From Talpa occidentalis (lineage: Eukaryota > Chordata > Mammalia > Eulipotyphla > Talpidae), in the NCBI RefSeq assembly GCF_014898055.3, contig NW_023604861.1, positions 76,892,292-76,956,291 on the forward strand: a stretch of DNA of 64,000 bases, read 5' to 3'. The position numbers and the translations under genes were made by a program. Under the pieces are notes generated by a model. It was not told where the DNA came from. It searched no databases and saw only the letters and a list, made by a program, of their open reading frames with translations. Below, piece by piece: positions 34,619 to 46,394 of this stretch; positions within the stretch are counted from its first letter, which is position 1, and every line of letters begins with the position of its first letter.

Positions 34619-34815
34619 TGAACACTGTGCTCTGTACTTAATCTGTGATAATCCTCACAATACTCTGTGAGTCACGTATTATTATCCCACTTTACAGAAG
34701 AGGAATCTGGATCCTAAAGACCAGCTAGGAAATCTGCCCTATTGCCTTTCTATCTAGAAAATGACAGAGCTGAGATTCAGCCAGTCTGCCTGATTGCAAA
34801 GCCCATACTCTCACC
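34619..34815 (-). mobile_element. MIR, antisense
   Basis: 'gtcacgtattattatcccactttacagaagaggaat', 'atgacagagctgagattcagcc', 'aagcccatactctcacct' in antisense MIR order. Confidence 0.75.
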
Positions 34816-35199
34816 TCTGCATTCCACATTTTGGGATGGAGGTGAGTTCCAGCAGGAATGAGCCTTCCCTGTCTTCATGTAAGTGGGGATTGGGTCAAGG
34901 GGAAAAACATGAACAGGCTGAGGAAAATCAGCAGAAACACTTAATGGAAAGAAATGCTCAGAGAAATAACCCCAGTAAAGTTAATGATGGATAGTCAGAG
35001 ATGGTTTTATGTGCTGGAACACCCATAAACATTTTCACTCGGGTCTGTACACCCAGAAGCCTCATGTCACACTGCAGCTCTGTCCAGATGATTCTAATAA
35101 TAACCTGATGGAATCCTGTGGTTGGAAGAGGCTGTCAGAGGTCACTGAGGCTGTGCCCTGCCTACAGAAGAGAGTAAGTGTTCTCCTTGTGGGAAAACT

Positions 35200-35760
35200 G
35201 AGGCAAGGGTAACTTAAACTACTAGATCAAAGTCACTTCTCTGTCTCCAAACTCCAAATCAGCAAAAACAGCTGGAACTGTGAGCTGGAGTCCAGGGCAC
35301 TGACAGTCTCATGAGTCAGCATGTGGAAAATTATATTCATGCTGCAGCTCTTTACAAAGGAAACAGCTGCCCACCCCTCTTTCCAGCTGTAAAACATCTG
35401 ATTGAGGGGACGGTGTTTGCTGGGGAAATGAAAAGGAGTCACTCTAACTGCCCCTTCTCCATGGCATCTGGAGAAGGGATGGGACCGTCACGAGAGGCTC
35501 GTGTTATTCTCGTACGGACCCCGGTGCCTTTTCTTCCCGTTGCTCTACTTCATCAGGATGTGGTTCATCAGCACTAAGAAGCCATCAAGTGCATTATGAA
35601 TGATTAAAGCTTGCAAGAGATTAAGACAGTTGCATTTGTATACTGCATCTAGCCACAGGCTGAGGGACAAACACTGGCAATCCCCTGCACAGCTTTACGC
35701 ATGAAAAATAGAGAATTGCTGAAGCTGCTTCAGGGCTTAGGGCCTGATGAGGACGTAATG
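35200..35760. promoter_or_regulatory. Repeat-free block with E-boxes and a MARE, candidate enhancer
   Basis: Three CAGCTG E-boxes at 35269-35274, 35364-35369 and 35384-35389, and a Maf/NF-E2-type element TGAGTCAGCA at 35312-35321, lie within about 120 bp of DNA without recognised repeats. The enhancer function is inferred only from motif clustering. Confidence 0.25.
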
Positions 35761-36184
35761 TAGAAGCAAGTTCACTGAGGGAAAGCAGCTCCTCAGTCAT
35801 GGGTACTGAGAGGATCTTTAATGGGTAAGATTTGAATGAAGTTAGTAGCCTGACAACCGCATCCTATAAGCAATCCATGGGGCAAGTTCAGCTCTGTGCC
35901 ACTGTGGGCAACCATGTCAAGACTAGGGTGAGGTACTTCTTCTAATGCAAAATCAGAGGGTCACTGAAAATCTCAGTACTTAAGAAAAATGTTTTTATTG
36001 CCATATTTTAAAATGAACTAAATGCAGAAAAAATCAGATGGACAAAATTTTAAACACACACCAGTGCCAGGGCCAAGCCATTTTGGAGTCTGAGGCAAAA
36101 GGAAAACTGTGCCTCTGGACTTTGCGGAAGCAAACACAATACTCCTAATTTCCTAGTCTATTCCTTCACTTATCTCCTTTTTAT
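35761..36184. other. Unassigned sequence
   Basis: Nothing recognised. Confidence 0.35.
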
Positions 36185-36640
36185 TTATTTGAAATTGAAT
36201 TATTTTTATTGAGATAATGTTGTTGTACAATATCGTGTATAATTTAGAGGTATAGGTGACACCTTTTCAAATGCTTGTTAACACACCGTACCTACCACCA
36301 GTTTATCCCACTTTTTTTTTTAAGATTTATTTATTTATGCATACAAGAGCTGGGGTACAGACCAGAGGTGTGGGGGGATGAGAGGATTCACCAGCAGAGT
36401 GGGGAACAGAACAGGCAGATCTACTGAAATACACTGCTGAGGGGAGCAGTGGGCGAGACAGGAGAGGTCTGCTGTGCCATGTGGGCTGCTCCCTGGCTGA
36501 CTGGGGATCGAACTTGTGCTGCAGAGGCTGCGGACTGCTTCATAGTGAGGTGCTTAATTCCTTGCACCACCAGGGATGCCCCTTATCCCTCTTTTAATTA
36601 TAAGAAATTGCCTTTTGTTTGACAATTTCTCTTGACTAAG
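36185..36640 (-). mobile_element. L1 3' UTR fragment, antisense, split by a SINE
   Basis: 'tttttattgagataatgttgttgtacaatatcgtgtata' and 'aatgcttgttaacacaccgtacctaccaccagtttatccc' follow an antisense L1 3' end, interrupted by the SINE at 36316-36582. Confidence 0.5.
36303..36595 (-). mobile_element. tRNA-derived SINE (type 2) with target duplication
   Basis: Insert 36316-36582, flanked by TTATCCC(A/T)CTTTT at 36303-36315 and 36583-36595. Junction 'acaagagctggggtacagacc', body and head complete. Confidence 0.92.
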
Positions 36641-37231
36641 TGATAATCTGAAATAGTTTTTAATTAACTTAAACAGAACCAAAATTATAGTTAATTCTAT
36701 TTGAGTATAAATCCAATATTTAAATTTAAACAATGTTGGGTTTTAATACACCGACTTTTCAATCATTCAGTATTATTTCAATAGGAGTGCACAGTTTCCC
36801 TTCTGTCCCAGGCTCCAGCATGGCCTTGCATGGCTCTGCTATAAACCACATCAGCTGGTCTCCAGTGGGGAAACAGGGTGTGTTGCTGTCAAATGTGGTG
36901 GGAGTTCTTGTTCCCCTTAAACTGCACAAGACCCTTCTGCCTCTGTGAGTTCTCTCTGATTGGGGGTTCACAGAGTCATCTCAACCATTCCACACCTTTC
37001 TAAAAGACCATGAGATTACTGGAAACTGAGGATGACATTAACTCACCCTCACCGTTTGACATTTGAGACTCCCAGGCCTTTGTAGGGAGAAGACCACGGG
37101 TCAAAGGCCAAGGGCACATAGCACATCCCTGATATGGAAACTTTGCCTCTGAACTTTGTACACCAGGCAACATTAAGAAAAACCATTTGGAAGTTCTTGA
37201 CTAGAAGAAACTTTCTGCAATAATGTGGGGT
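36641..37231. other. Unassigned sequence
   Basis: Nothing recognised. Confidence 0.35.
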
Positions 37232-37372
37232 CTTAATAATTTTTATTTATTTATTTATTTTTTTGTGGGACCCTCGCGGGCGGCTGGGGAATGAACCGGC
37301 ACTGCAGAGGCTGCGGGCAGCCTTGCAGCCCAGCGCTTAACTGCTGCGCCGTCAGGGGAGGCCCTTAATAAT
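37232..37372 (-). mobile_element. Minimal SINE: tRNA head plus tail only
   Basis: The tail '(TTTA)n' joins directly to 'gtgggaccctcgcgggcggctgggg' and the tRNA-like head; the usual ~150-bp body is absent. CTTAATAAT flanks it at 37232-37240 and 37364-37372. The insert is about 124 bp. It could be a body-deleted SINE that retroposed in this form, or a later deletion. Confidence 0.88.
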
Positions 37373-37374
37373 AT

Positions 37375-37500
37375 TTTTAAATATATAATTTGTTCATATG
37401 GTTCAATATAAAAAAATTATTAAAAAGATAAACATTAAGAAGTCTTTCTCCCATTCTTGTTCCACACTGTCCCTCTCCCCACATGCAAATAGATTTTTTT
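37375..37500 (-). mobile_element. Possible old L1 fragment, antisense
   Basis: 'ggttcaatataaaaaaattattaaaaagataaacattaagaagtctttctcccattcttgttcc' resembles the antisense 3' region of old L1/HAL1 elements. Tentative. Confidence 0.4.
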
Positions 37501-39530
37501 TTGTAGTTTCTTAGTAGTTGGGCTTCTTTGAAAATAGTATCCAATAGGGCCTATGTTAGAGTGGGACCCACCCAACTCCTGAACAGGACCCTGTGGCAGG
37601 TGCCACCCGCAGAGAGGGTTGCCATATTTGGTATGCAGTTGACACTGGCAACATCGAGTCAACATCATGCTTGGTTGCCATCAGAGCCCATGGCAGAGGT
37701 ATCTGGGCCTCTCTTACAAACTGGCATGGAGTCTAGGCTTCCTGTTGCTGGATATGCCAGAGGAAGCCAAAGGGGAGTGGGTGTGAGGCCATCAGCATGG
37801 TTGAGGTTTTCCTCCTGAGACATCTTTGGTCTAATAATAGGCCCCAAAGGAAAGGGTATCAGTGTTTGCTAGAAACACATGATAGAGTTTATAATCTGTC
37901 CTACATTCAACCACAAGCAAACTTCTGCATACTCAGGATTACATGCATCCTCACGATTGCAGTGACATTCCAAACCACAAACACAGCCCTTTGTTTTTGT
38001 GGTCACCATGTACTCTCAAGATATCAGTTGCTCCAAAGGCGACTGATTTCCTATGCTGTCTTGGTTATGGTTGAGGATCTCACTGGGCGTGGAAAGGAGG
38101 AGCCCACTGACTAGGTTCCAGCCCCCTTACAGGTGAGGGTTGCCAGGGGCTCGGAGCTGGAATATAAGCAGAAACTGGGCTGGGAGAAATCTCAATACAA
38201 ACTTGGGAGAAATGCTGACTGAACCACCTGCCACATTAGCCTCATGACGTGTCGATGGTGGCTTCTTGGCATGCCTCTCACCACATCCCTACTCATCAAA
38301 CAACTTTAGTTGTTTCCCATTGAGTCACCCTCTAGGGCTTGCTGGCAAATTCTCAACTTCTTTTGGCTTTCAGCCGACAGCCCCTCCCAGCCTTCCCCCA
38401 TTCATAGCACCCTTCCCAGGGTCTTGGAAACTTCACTGCAAATCTCTGTGTCGTGTTAACTGCTGGGGCCACAGCGCATCCTGAGGAAAGTCAGCTGGGT
38501 CCATTGTGTTCTCTGGGCCTTTCTAATTTGAATGTAGGAGGACCAGAGATTAGAGGTAAAGAAAAACCAATCAGAGCCTGGGGTTTCCCGGGGCAACTTG
38601 TCATTGCTTACCTACCCTAGGGCTGATACATGTTTTTGGTTCAGTTCACTAATGCCTTCAAGAAAGTGATAATAACTGTGGGGGCAAATATAAGAGTAAG
38701 AATCCTCTGTTGGGGAGGAGGGGCAAAGGGTAGTAGTCAGTATTCAGAGAACAGGAAGTATCTAGAGAATTCTGGAAAGATAACCTGTGAAATTATAAGT
38801 GTCAGAGGCTTTAATATTGAAGGACATCCACGTGGAGAGAAAGCTGCAGTTTGGGTTCTGAAGGGAAGTTACTGCATAAAGTAGGATCCTGAGTCCTTTT
38901 CTCATTTTCCTCAGACCCAGGGAAGATCTCCTTTCCTTCATCTTTGTGACACGTATTTGCACCTACTTCACTTACGAATGTTTAAGGATCAATGAAAATT
39001 ATGTATTTTTCTATCTCCTTGGATAACTCTTTCAGAATTCCTTAGAAGAAATACAAGGTTTTGAAAATCAAAACTTTTTCTTTGGAAGACTGATTTCACC
39101 ATGTGTAGTAGATTTCCAGAGATATAACACAGCAACTCTCATGTGCTGAGTCTAAGGAATACTTTGTGTAGCACGCTTTCACAAATAACGGTCACACGCA
39201 TTCCCAAGAGTCACCGGCTGTGCTTCTCTCAGCGAGTGCGGCAAAGACCAGATCACTGCTTCATAAAGTCAGATGAAAACAGAGTGGGTGAGTGTGGCTT
39301 TGCTTTCTTGATGTTGTTGATTCATCACTTGCTGTGTTTTTTTCAAAACCCTACGATTTTGAGGCCACAAATGGGATGTTCCTTGGTACTCTTGCTGCTG
39401 TCTAGAAATATTTGTGTTCATCTTGTGGATTAAAGAGAGCTCAGATGTCTTTATTTTAATAAGTGTGACCTAGATAGTGATAAACAGCCCCCACTTCACC
39501 CACACCATTTCTGATATAACACAGTACGTC
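37501..39530. other. Unassigned sequence
   Basis: No supported gene or named repeat in about 2 kb. Short frames of 60-105 codons have no recognisable domain. Confidence 0.4.
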
Positions 39531-39873
39531 TCAATATGCCTTTTTTTTTTTTTTTTAATAGAGGCATGTTTTTCTTTATTTATTTGTTTGCTTGTTTGTT
39601 TGTTTTGTTTATACATGCACTGGGTACAGTCAGAAGCGCGGGAGGGTGAGAGAATTCACCAGAGCCAGAGCGGGGAGCAGAGCAGGCAGAAGGACCGAAG
39701 TACACTGCTGAGGGGAGCAGCGGGCGACAGGAGAGGTCTGCGCGCCATGTGGGACCCTCCTCTGGTGGCCGGGGAGCAGCCGGGGATTGAACCGGCGCCG
39801 CAGAGGCCTCGGGCAGGTTCGCAACCCAGCGCTCTACCGCTGCGCCACCGGGGAGGCCCTCAATATGCCTTTT
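39531..39873 (-). mobile_element. tRNA-derived SINE (type 1), young, with target duplication
   Basis: Insert 39545-39859, flanked by a perfect 14-bp TCAATATGCCTTTT. The tail has T16 and a TTTG-type repeat. The body is CpG-rich ('gcgcgccatg', 'accggcgccgcagagg'), consistent with recent insertion. Open frames here (132 codons on +, 64 on -) are SINE readings, not genes. Confidence 0.94.
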
Positions 39874-40319
39874 GAAATTCTGATTAACTCAGGGCAGGGG
39901 AGTATGGATTACTTACATTCCACAGCCTGGAATCTTGCTGTGAAAGGAGACTTCTCTCAGGCCACCCCATAAACACAAACCACCTGGGGGGAAGAGAAGT
40001 AAGAAATATTTTCTCTTAAGTTGAATAAACTTTAACTTCCTTCCTTTGCAAGTGAACTGTTAGATCTTTCTCATCTCATTTTCTCCATCCTGTGGGACCC
40101 CACCTCTCCCTCATCTTCCCAAAGCCTTCACTCCTTGGGGCATCTCCTCTTTCTCTTCTACTCGGTTCTTCTAGCTCCTGAATTATTCTCATCTACATAA
40201 AAATAAATTCGCCTTCTCTCTTACCCTCCAGCTATATTCCCACTTCTGTCTTCCCCACCATTCCCAAATTTCTAGAATGACTCCTCCATCTACTGTCAAG
40301 GTCCCCACCCTCACCCCAT
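39874..40319. other. Unassigned sequence
   Basis: Pyrimidine-rich; nothing recognised. Confidence 0.35.
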
Positions 40320-40740
40320 CTTTGAAATGGCTGTTGTCAAGGCCCCCATTATCTGCCCTGTGGCCTAGTCCATGGCCATGTTTCTGTCCTAATTTTTTTT
40401 TTCAAACTGACTATTCCCTTTTCTCAGACACTAGCTTGTCTTCTGGGCAGCTCTCTCCTGGTTTTCACACCCCCATCACCCTTGTCTGCTTTAATATTGG
40501 TGTGTCCAATTTTAAATATTGGGATATATCCAGGAGCTTGGTCTCAGCTTCTGACATCCTCTATCTACATGGTCTCCTCGGGTCATCTCCTTAGTGCCCC
40601 CAAATTGAAATGCCCTCTTTATGCTCTTGACTCCCAAATTTCTCTCACCAACCCAGACCTCTCCAGCCCAAGGCTGACTCTTAGAACTACCTACCTAGGT
40701 GACTTCTCTCCTTTCAGTATCTCATGAATGTTCCAAATCT
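40320..40740 (+). mobile_element. L2 reverse-transcriptase remnant
   Basis: 'gaaatggctgttgtcaaggcccccattatctgccctgtggcctagtccatggccatgtttctgtcctaa', 'ctctcctggttttcacaccc' and 'tatgctcttgactcccaaatttctctcaccaacccagacctctcc' follow the L2 reverse-transcriptase coding order. The last block covers the catalytic YADD site, here decayed to Tyr-Ala-Leu-Asp. Confidence 0.8.
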
Positions 40741-40861
40741 AACAAAACGAAGACAAGGGATAATATGCATTTCTGAGCATTTGAGAATAACAGGAATTTA
40801 TTCTTGTTACCTTCATCCTGGGTGACGATGCTTACTAATAAGATCTGTATGTGAATGACGC

Positions 40862-40864
<3 letters not shown>

Positions 40865-40893
<29 letters not shown>
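40865..40893. repeat. (GT)n microsatellite
   Basis: About 14 pure GT units. Confidence 0.95.
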
Positions 40894-40895
<2 letters not shown>

Positions 40896-42601
40896 GGTAT
40901 CAGCACCTACAGCTCTATTCCCACTTACCATCTGGATAGTATCGTGACAAGCAGCTTTCATTCTCCCTGGGCTTACTCCTGTTGGGCACATAGGCCTTTT
41001 CCTACTGGTTCTATATTTTGGATGATGACCCCCACACGTCATCAACAAAAGTTCCCATGCCACACATTTCCTGGAATGCTGGGAAATAGTCTATAAACTA
41101 TAATGATTGCCTTGCTCAAACTGGGTCAGGTAATACCCTTTCAGGGAGGGTTGGAGAGAGGGAGCCTTCTGAATCCTCCAAAGGAAAGAGATGTTCACAT
41201 AGCCATTCAGTCCCAAAAGAGTGGGTTCTGGGCCTTAGATGGAAGTGAGGGAACTCAGGCCTTCCTGTGTGCAAGACCTAGAGACAGTGAAGATCCTAGT
41301 AGTCAGCAGCTCCCCAAGTTACATGAACATAAAACACTTGGAACTGTAAGTCCATTTATTCACTAGTCCATCTCCCATCCTGACTGTCCCTTAAGGTCCT
41401 AACTCATCGACCATCAAGGGGGAGTCCCTGGAGCAAGACCACATGAGAGGGACTGTGAGCTCTGGTTAGTGGTTCCCCATCCTGCTACAGATGGAAGCTT
41501 TTAAAAATGGGAATGGCTGACCTTCCTCAAAGATTCTGATCTTACTTGTCTGGGTGTGGCTTGGTTCTTGGTAGTTTTCAAAGCTTCCCTCCCAGATGGT
41601 TCTAATGCATAGCCATGATTTAAAGCTCTATACCATACTGAAATCAAATTCACAAGGTTTTCTTCACCACAGCTGGTCTTCAGCTCCAGAGAACCCTGGG
41701 ATTGCATCTCTTAATGGTACCACCCAGGGTGGTCCAGGTTAGGGTCTCTGCCCCTACACTGTCCTGGGCAGTATACTTCATGGCTAGAATGCCATGGAGC
41801 TCTTTGAATGGATGAACATCCCAAACCAGGTTGCCATCTATTCCCATGCCCTGGTGTTTACCTTCAGGGACTCTGCACCATCAGCTCCACAGCAGTTGTG
41901 CCTTCTGCATGCATCACATACATTCCAAGCGCAATATCTCCCAGGTTCCCAGGCAGGGCATTCGGAGTGGGATTGTTCTCCTCGCTTCCTTTGTTCTTCT
42001 GCCTCCTCCTCTATCAGGGTGGATAAATGCATCACAATAGATGGTTCCCTACTTGACATGTCTGGGAACGGTCACCCCAGAATGTTTTATTCAGCCTCTG
42101 TAAGCTTGTTTTCCCACTGGCTCAGGAACATGATATCCTGAACTCTGGAAGGTCTAGAAACTAGTGGGTGGTTCTGAGACGCCTTCTAGAGGCTCGGAAG
42201 TAAGTGTCCCATGAGAGATGGTTTCTCTTTGAGATGTGTCACTGGCTTGATATTGTCACCTGTCATTCTCTGAGTCTCAGGATGACATCATTTAACACAG
42301 GACTCCAGGTGTGGTGGCTGATGGTGCAGCATTGCTTGTGTTTTGTCTTTGTGCAACTATTCATGGGACTGAATCTTTCAGAATGGGGTAACTTGACTCA
42401 GGGCTGGTAGATGGGAAGCATAATCCATTGCCTCAGTGGCATTACATCAGGATTCTTTATTAAGTGCATTTCTCTAAAAGAGACAGTCCTTTAATTTTCT
42501 ATCAGATTCTTAAAATTGCCCAAGAAACTATAAAAATGTTGACCCATCAATTTCCTACAGTCTTCCTCCAGTTTTAACCTCCCATTGTTCCTGGGAGGTC
42601 T
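40894..42601. other. Unassigned sequence
   Basis: No gene or named repeat. Frames of up to 115 codons at 41.8-42.1 kb overlap in several frames and have no recognisable domain. Confidence 0.4.
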
Positions 42602-43335
42602 TGAAAGAGTGAATTTTATTTTATTTAATTTTTTTAATTAATTAATTTATTTATACAATGTAAGGGCAGGACAGAACACAGTGCAGGTTTTCTAGGATCC
42701 CATGCAGACCGGTAAAGGAGGAGTCAGAGTCCTCAGTGGTTTTGCAGGTCTTTTATTGGGATTACCAGGTACACAGCAGGCAGGGGTGTTGGGGGGCCGG
42801 GAGGCTGGCAGGCCTCCCAGCCCCCAGCAAGTCTTCACTCTATCTGGGCTCTCCGGTCTTCTCTGCTTCTCTCTCGGCTTTTGTTCGTTCTCAGCTTCTT
42901 GGCCTCTTTCTAGGCTTCTATTGGTGTCCCCGTGACGCCACCCTTAAAAAGCAGTCTTAGCGCAGGTGTACCCACTTCAGGTGCCCGCCATCAGGCATGC
43001 ATTCAGGATCACAGGGTTCCCTCATCTATCCTGATGGCGGGAGGACAGAAAAGCCTGATATTTTTCCTTACCGTACATACAAGAACCGGGGTACAGGCCA
43101 GATGCGCGGGAGGGTGAGAGGATTCACTAGAGACAGAGCGGGGAACAGAACAGGCAGACTGATGAAATACACTGCTGAGGGGAGCAGCAGGTGAGGCAGG
43201 AGAGGTCTGCGGCGCCATGTGGGATCCTCGCCGGCTGGCAGGAATCAAACCGGCACTGCAGAGGCTGCGGACAGCTCATTGCATGGTGCTCAACTCCCTG
43301 CGCCACCAGGGGAGGCCCATGAAAGAGTGAATTTT
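42602..43335 (-). mobile_element. tRNA-derived SINE (type 2) split by a solo LTR-A
   Basis: The SINE tail (42618-42658) and the remainder (43078-43319) are one element, flanked by a perfect 16-bp TGAAAGAGTGAATTTT at 42602-42617 and 43320-43335. The LTR-A entered the tail-body junction 'tatacaa/gaaccgggg'. Confidence 0.92.
42659..43077 (-). mobile_element. Solo LTR, family A (inserted in a SINE)
   Basis: Starts and ends with TG...CA (read on the minus strand TGTACGGTAAGG ... CTTACA) and is flanked by a perfect 5-bp duplication TACAA (42654-42658, 43078-43082). It has a TTTTTAAGG TATA-like element and an AATAAAAG polyadenylation signal on the minus strand. No internal region, so it arose by recombination between the LTRs of an earlier provirus. 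Confidence 0.93.
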
Positions 43336-43416
43336 GATATCGTTCTGGCACAGGATCTGGGATGATGTTGTCTAAGTTAGACCAGTCTCTGTGGATGCTG
43401 AAAGAGACAAAGGGTT

Positions 43417-43837
43417 TGTAGTGGGCCAGGAATGACACAGTGCAGGTTTTCTGATCCAGCAGGCCAGGTAAAGGAGGAGTCAGTCCTCAGTGGCTTTTGC
43501 AGGTCTTTTATTTAGATTTACCAGGCATATGGCAGGTAGGGGTGCTGGGGGGCAGGGAGGCTGGCAGTCCTCCCAGCCCCCAGCAAATCCTCACTCTATC
43601 TTGGCTCTCTGGCGTTCTCTCTGCTTCTCTTCTTCTTTCAGCTTCTGTTTGTTCTTGGCTTCCTTTTCGGCTTCTGCAGGTGTCCCCGTGACGCCACCCT
43701 CATAAACTCAGTCTCTCAGCCCAGGTGTACCCACTTCAGGTGCCCACCATCAGGCATGCATTCAGGACCACAGGGTTCCCTCATCTATCCTAATGGTGGG
43801 AGGGCAGAAAAGCCTGATGTTTTTTCCTTACCCTACA
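43417..43837 (-). mobile_element. Solo LTR, family A
   Basis: Same order as the copy at 42659 and about 10% different by eye. Its own 5-bp duplication GGGTT (43412-43416, 43838-43842) shows a separate insertion rather than the partner LTR of one provirus. Confidence 0.93.
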
Positions 43838-43886
43838 GGGTTGTTTGGTGTGTTAATGGCATCCTTCATCTTCCATCTTGATCTCA

Positions 43887-43922
43887 TGCATGTGTGTGTG
43901 CATGCATGTGCGTGTGTGTCTG
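43887..43922. repeat. Impure GT/CATG simple repeat
   Basis: Alternating 'catgtgtgtgtgcatgcatgtgcgtgtgtgtc'. Confidence 0.85.
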
Positions 43923-44927
43923 CAGTCCTCACACTGAGTGTGTTTGTAACAATCTGACAGGAGCTGTCTCAGGGCCTATCCCTATTGACAGCTCCTACTT
44001 TCCCTGAGTTCTGTGATTCCTACTCAAAATAACTGGAATCTCCTCAGGAAGACCAACCTCCCACCACCAAACACTCCCAACTCCTCCTTGCCCACCTTGA
44101 ATCCTCACACAAGCCCCTGTGTCATGCCTTTCTCCAAAGCCTATTTTGTTTATTTTTCCTGTAGGCTCTGTCCTTCCGCGGGCAGTGGCTGTAGGGAGGG
44201 AGGTGTTTTCCCATCCTTGGAGAGGCAGCAGCCAGTGGAGCCAGAGCCCCCAGTGCATGCTCAGCACCACCATTCTCCTTGGTGATGGAAAAAGTGACAA
44301 GCAAGCAATGAAGCCCAAAAGCCAGTCTCAGTGGCCTGCTGAGACTCTGTTAACACTGACTGGGAGACAAGTGGGAGTGACCACACCCAGGACTGAGTAA
44401 CATCCCAGTCAGCGTGGGCTGAGCTGGAAATGCAGAGTCAAACCTGCCAGCACTCTGCTCTTCAGCAAGTGGGGGACTTGGGCCTGCGCTGTCCTGGCGA
44501 GAGCGGAGGTGTGGGCCTCCCCGGCTACCTGCCTCCTAGATGGGTGATTTCCAGGCTCCACTGCTTTTTCCCACACAGTCTTGCACTTCTTCCCAGAGGG
44601 CAGGCAGGGGGCCTCCTTCACCAAATTCTTAATGCTGGGGTAGTAAAAGGTGGGATGGAATCAGAGAAATAGCTCCAGTGGGAATAATAAGTATATCCTG
44701 GGCTTTGTGGCAAAACTGTCGTTGGGCCGAAACCCGTTGTCCTCTCTTCTTGCCCAGAATTTTCCATGCGTAAACCCCAAACACACATGCGCTACTAAGT
44801 ACATAAGGTACCATGGTTGGTACCTCCCTCAAGGAGACTGCAGTGTAGGTTGGAAACCATATACATATAAGCATATCAAGAATTATTTCAAAGCAATAGC
44901 TGGCATTTTTGATCGCGAGCTATACGA
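43923..44927. other. Unassigned sequence
   Basis: Frames of up to 107 codons at 44.0-44.4 kb overlap on both strands with no recognisable domain. No gene supported. Confidence 0.4.
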
Positions 44928-45215
44928 GGGCCTCCCTGGTGGCACAGTGATTGAGCTCTGGGCTGTGAAGCTGCCCACAGCCTCTGCAGCGCTGGTTTGA
45001 TCCCCGGCCGCCGGCGAGGGTCCCACATGGTGCGCAGACCTCTCCTGCCGCCCGCTGCTCCCCTCAGCAGTGTACTTCGTCAGTCTGCCTGCTCTGCTCT
45101 CCGCTCTGGCTCTGGTGAATTCTCTCACCCTCCCGCGCTTCTGACTGTACCCAATGCTTGTCTAAATAAATAAATAAATAGATAGATAAATAAATAAATA
45201 AATTTAAAAAAAAAA
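44928..45215 (+). mobile_element. tRNA-derived SINE (type 1), young, full length
   Basis: Head GGGCCTCCCTGGTGGCACAG with a B-box-like GGTTTGATCCC, CpG-rich junction 'ccccggccgccggcgagg', body, 'cccaatgcttgtctaaataaa' tail and poly-A. No clear target duplication was found. Confidence 0.9.
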
Positions 45216-45229
45216 GAGTCACACCAGAT

Positions 45230-45430
45230 ATATCACTAAGCACTTTATGTGAGTTGTCTATTTAAATCCTCACACTACACGTGGAGTAAGTACTACTATT
45301 ATGATATTTTACAGATGAAGGTAAACCTCAGAGAAGCTAATTAACTTGCCCCAGGTCACACATAGGTTAACTGTTAAGTGAAGGGTAAAGTACCTGTCAA
45401 TTTCTAAAGCCTGTGCTCATAACCACTACT
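45230..45430 (-). mobile_element. MIR-type fragment, antisense
   Basis: 'taagcactttatgtgagttgtctatttaaatcctcac', 'tattttacagatgaaggtaaacctcagagaagctaattaacttgccccaggtcac' in antisense order. Confidence 0.78.
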
Positions 45431-46389
45431 CTAAGGTGTTTCTACAAGGATGCCAGGGCACCTGAGCACGCAAGGAGTGGTATAAATGGACATGATCTAG
45501 GAACTCAGAAGAATGAACAAAGTAGGTGACAGAGGAAGGGGAAGAAGTGGAGCTGGAAGGAGCAATATATGATATTCTGGAATAGAAAAGCTTGCATTCT
45601 GCTGTGAAAATCCATTGGTTCTACCAAAAGCTTGATATTGAGAGTACTTACAACAGATGCTTGTAGTGATCTCAAAAAACTGTACTCAATCTCTCCCCTC
45701 TGACAGGTGATCCTTGCCCCCGTTGTGGGACTCACTAGCTTTGGGGGCCCTCCTTAGCCACCCCTTAGCCTCAGCGTATTTTGATTATGCCCCACTCAGC
45801 AACTTCCTCCCAGCTGTGTGTGCTTTGCTTTGAAAAACCTGCACCTGTGGCTTCCTCGGAGGCCTGTCCTTGAGCTAATGGAGCCATTTTCCCCTTGAGG
45901 AGCAGGAAGTGCTGAGATGTATAACCCCTCCGCCCCCCAGGTCACCTGTAGTCAAGGACTGATGCTCAGCAACATTGTCTCAAGATGAGAGGAATGCTGA
46001 GGTGTAATTTCTATTCCAGAGTTTCTCAAGAGCCAGGCCAGTGCCAGAAGTCAGTCCTATGAGCCCCTTGCCTGCCCTGTTTCCCTGTTCCCTTGGGATT
46101 TCCCGCTAGATCACTGCCTTCCTCCTCACCTGCACACTGACCACATCTCAGGGGCTGCTCCCAGGAGCCAGACATAAGACTGCCTGTGATGTTGTCTGGG
46201 TTGTCATGAGAAGTCAAGTTGATGTGGGCTGACCAGACACCACACCACACCTGAAACTCTTGGAACATTTGTGGGTCAAAAAATGTCCAAAGGAAGAGGG
46301 AGAGATTCCATAGGGCAGGGCAGGAAGTGGGCCAACACTCATCCCCCATGGCATTGCCTGTTGCACACAGTGACTTTAGGTTGGCGTAT
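45431..46389. other. Unassigned sequence
   Basis: Nothing recognised. The 107-codon minus frame at 46026-46349 has no recognisable domain. Confidence 0.4.
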
Positions 46390-46394
46390 GCCTG

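Noticed and set aside
39477..39875. 132-codon + frame (and a similar 115-codon one at 62782-63129)
   Set aside because: Both are the same SINE translated; the shared peptide is transposon sequence.
42659..43837. The two neighbouring LTR-A copies as the two ends of one provirus
   Set aside because: Each has its own different 5-bp duplication, and the DNA between them is a SINE remainder plus unique sequence, not a retroviral interior.
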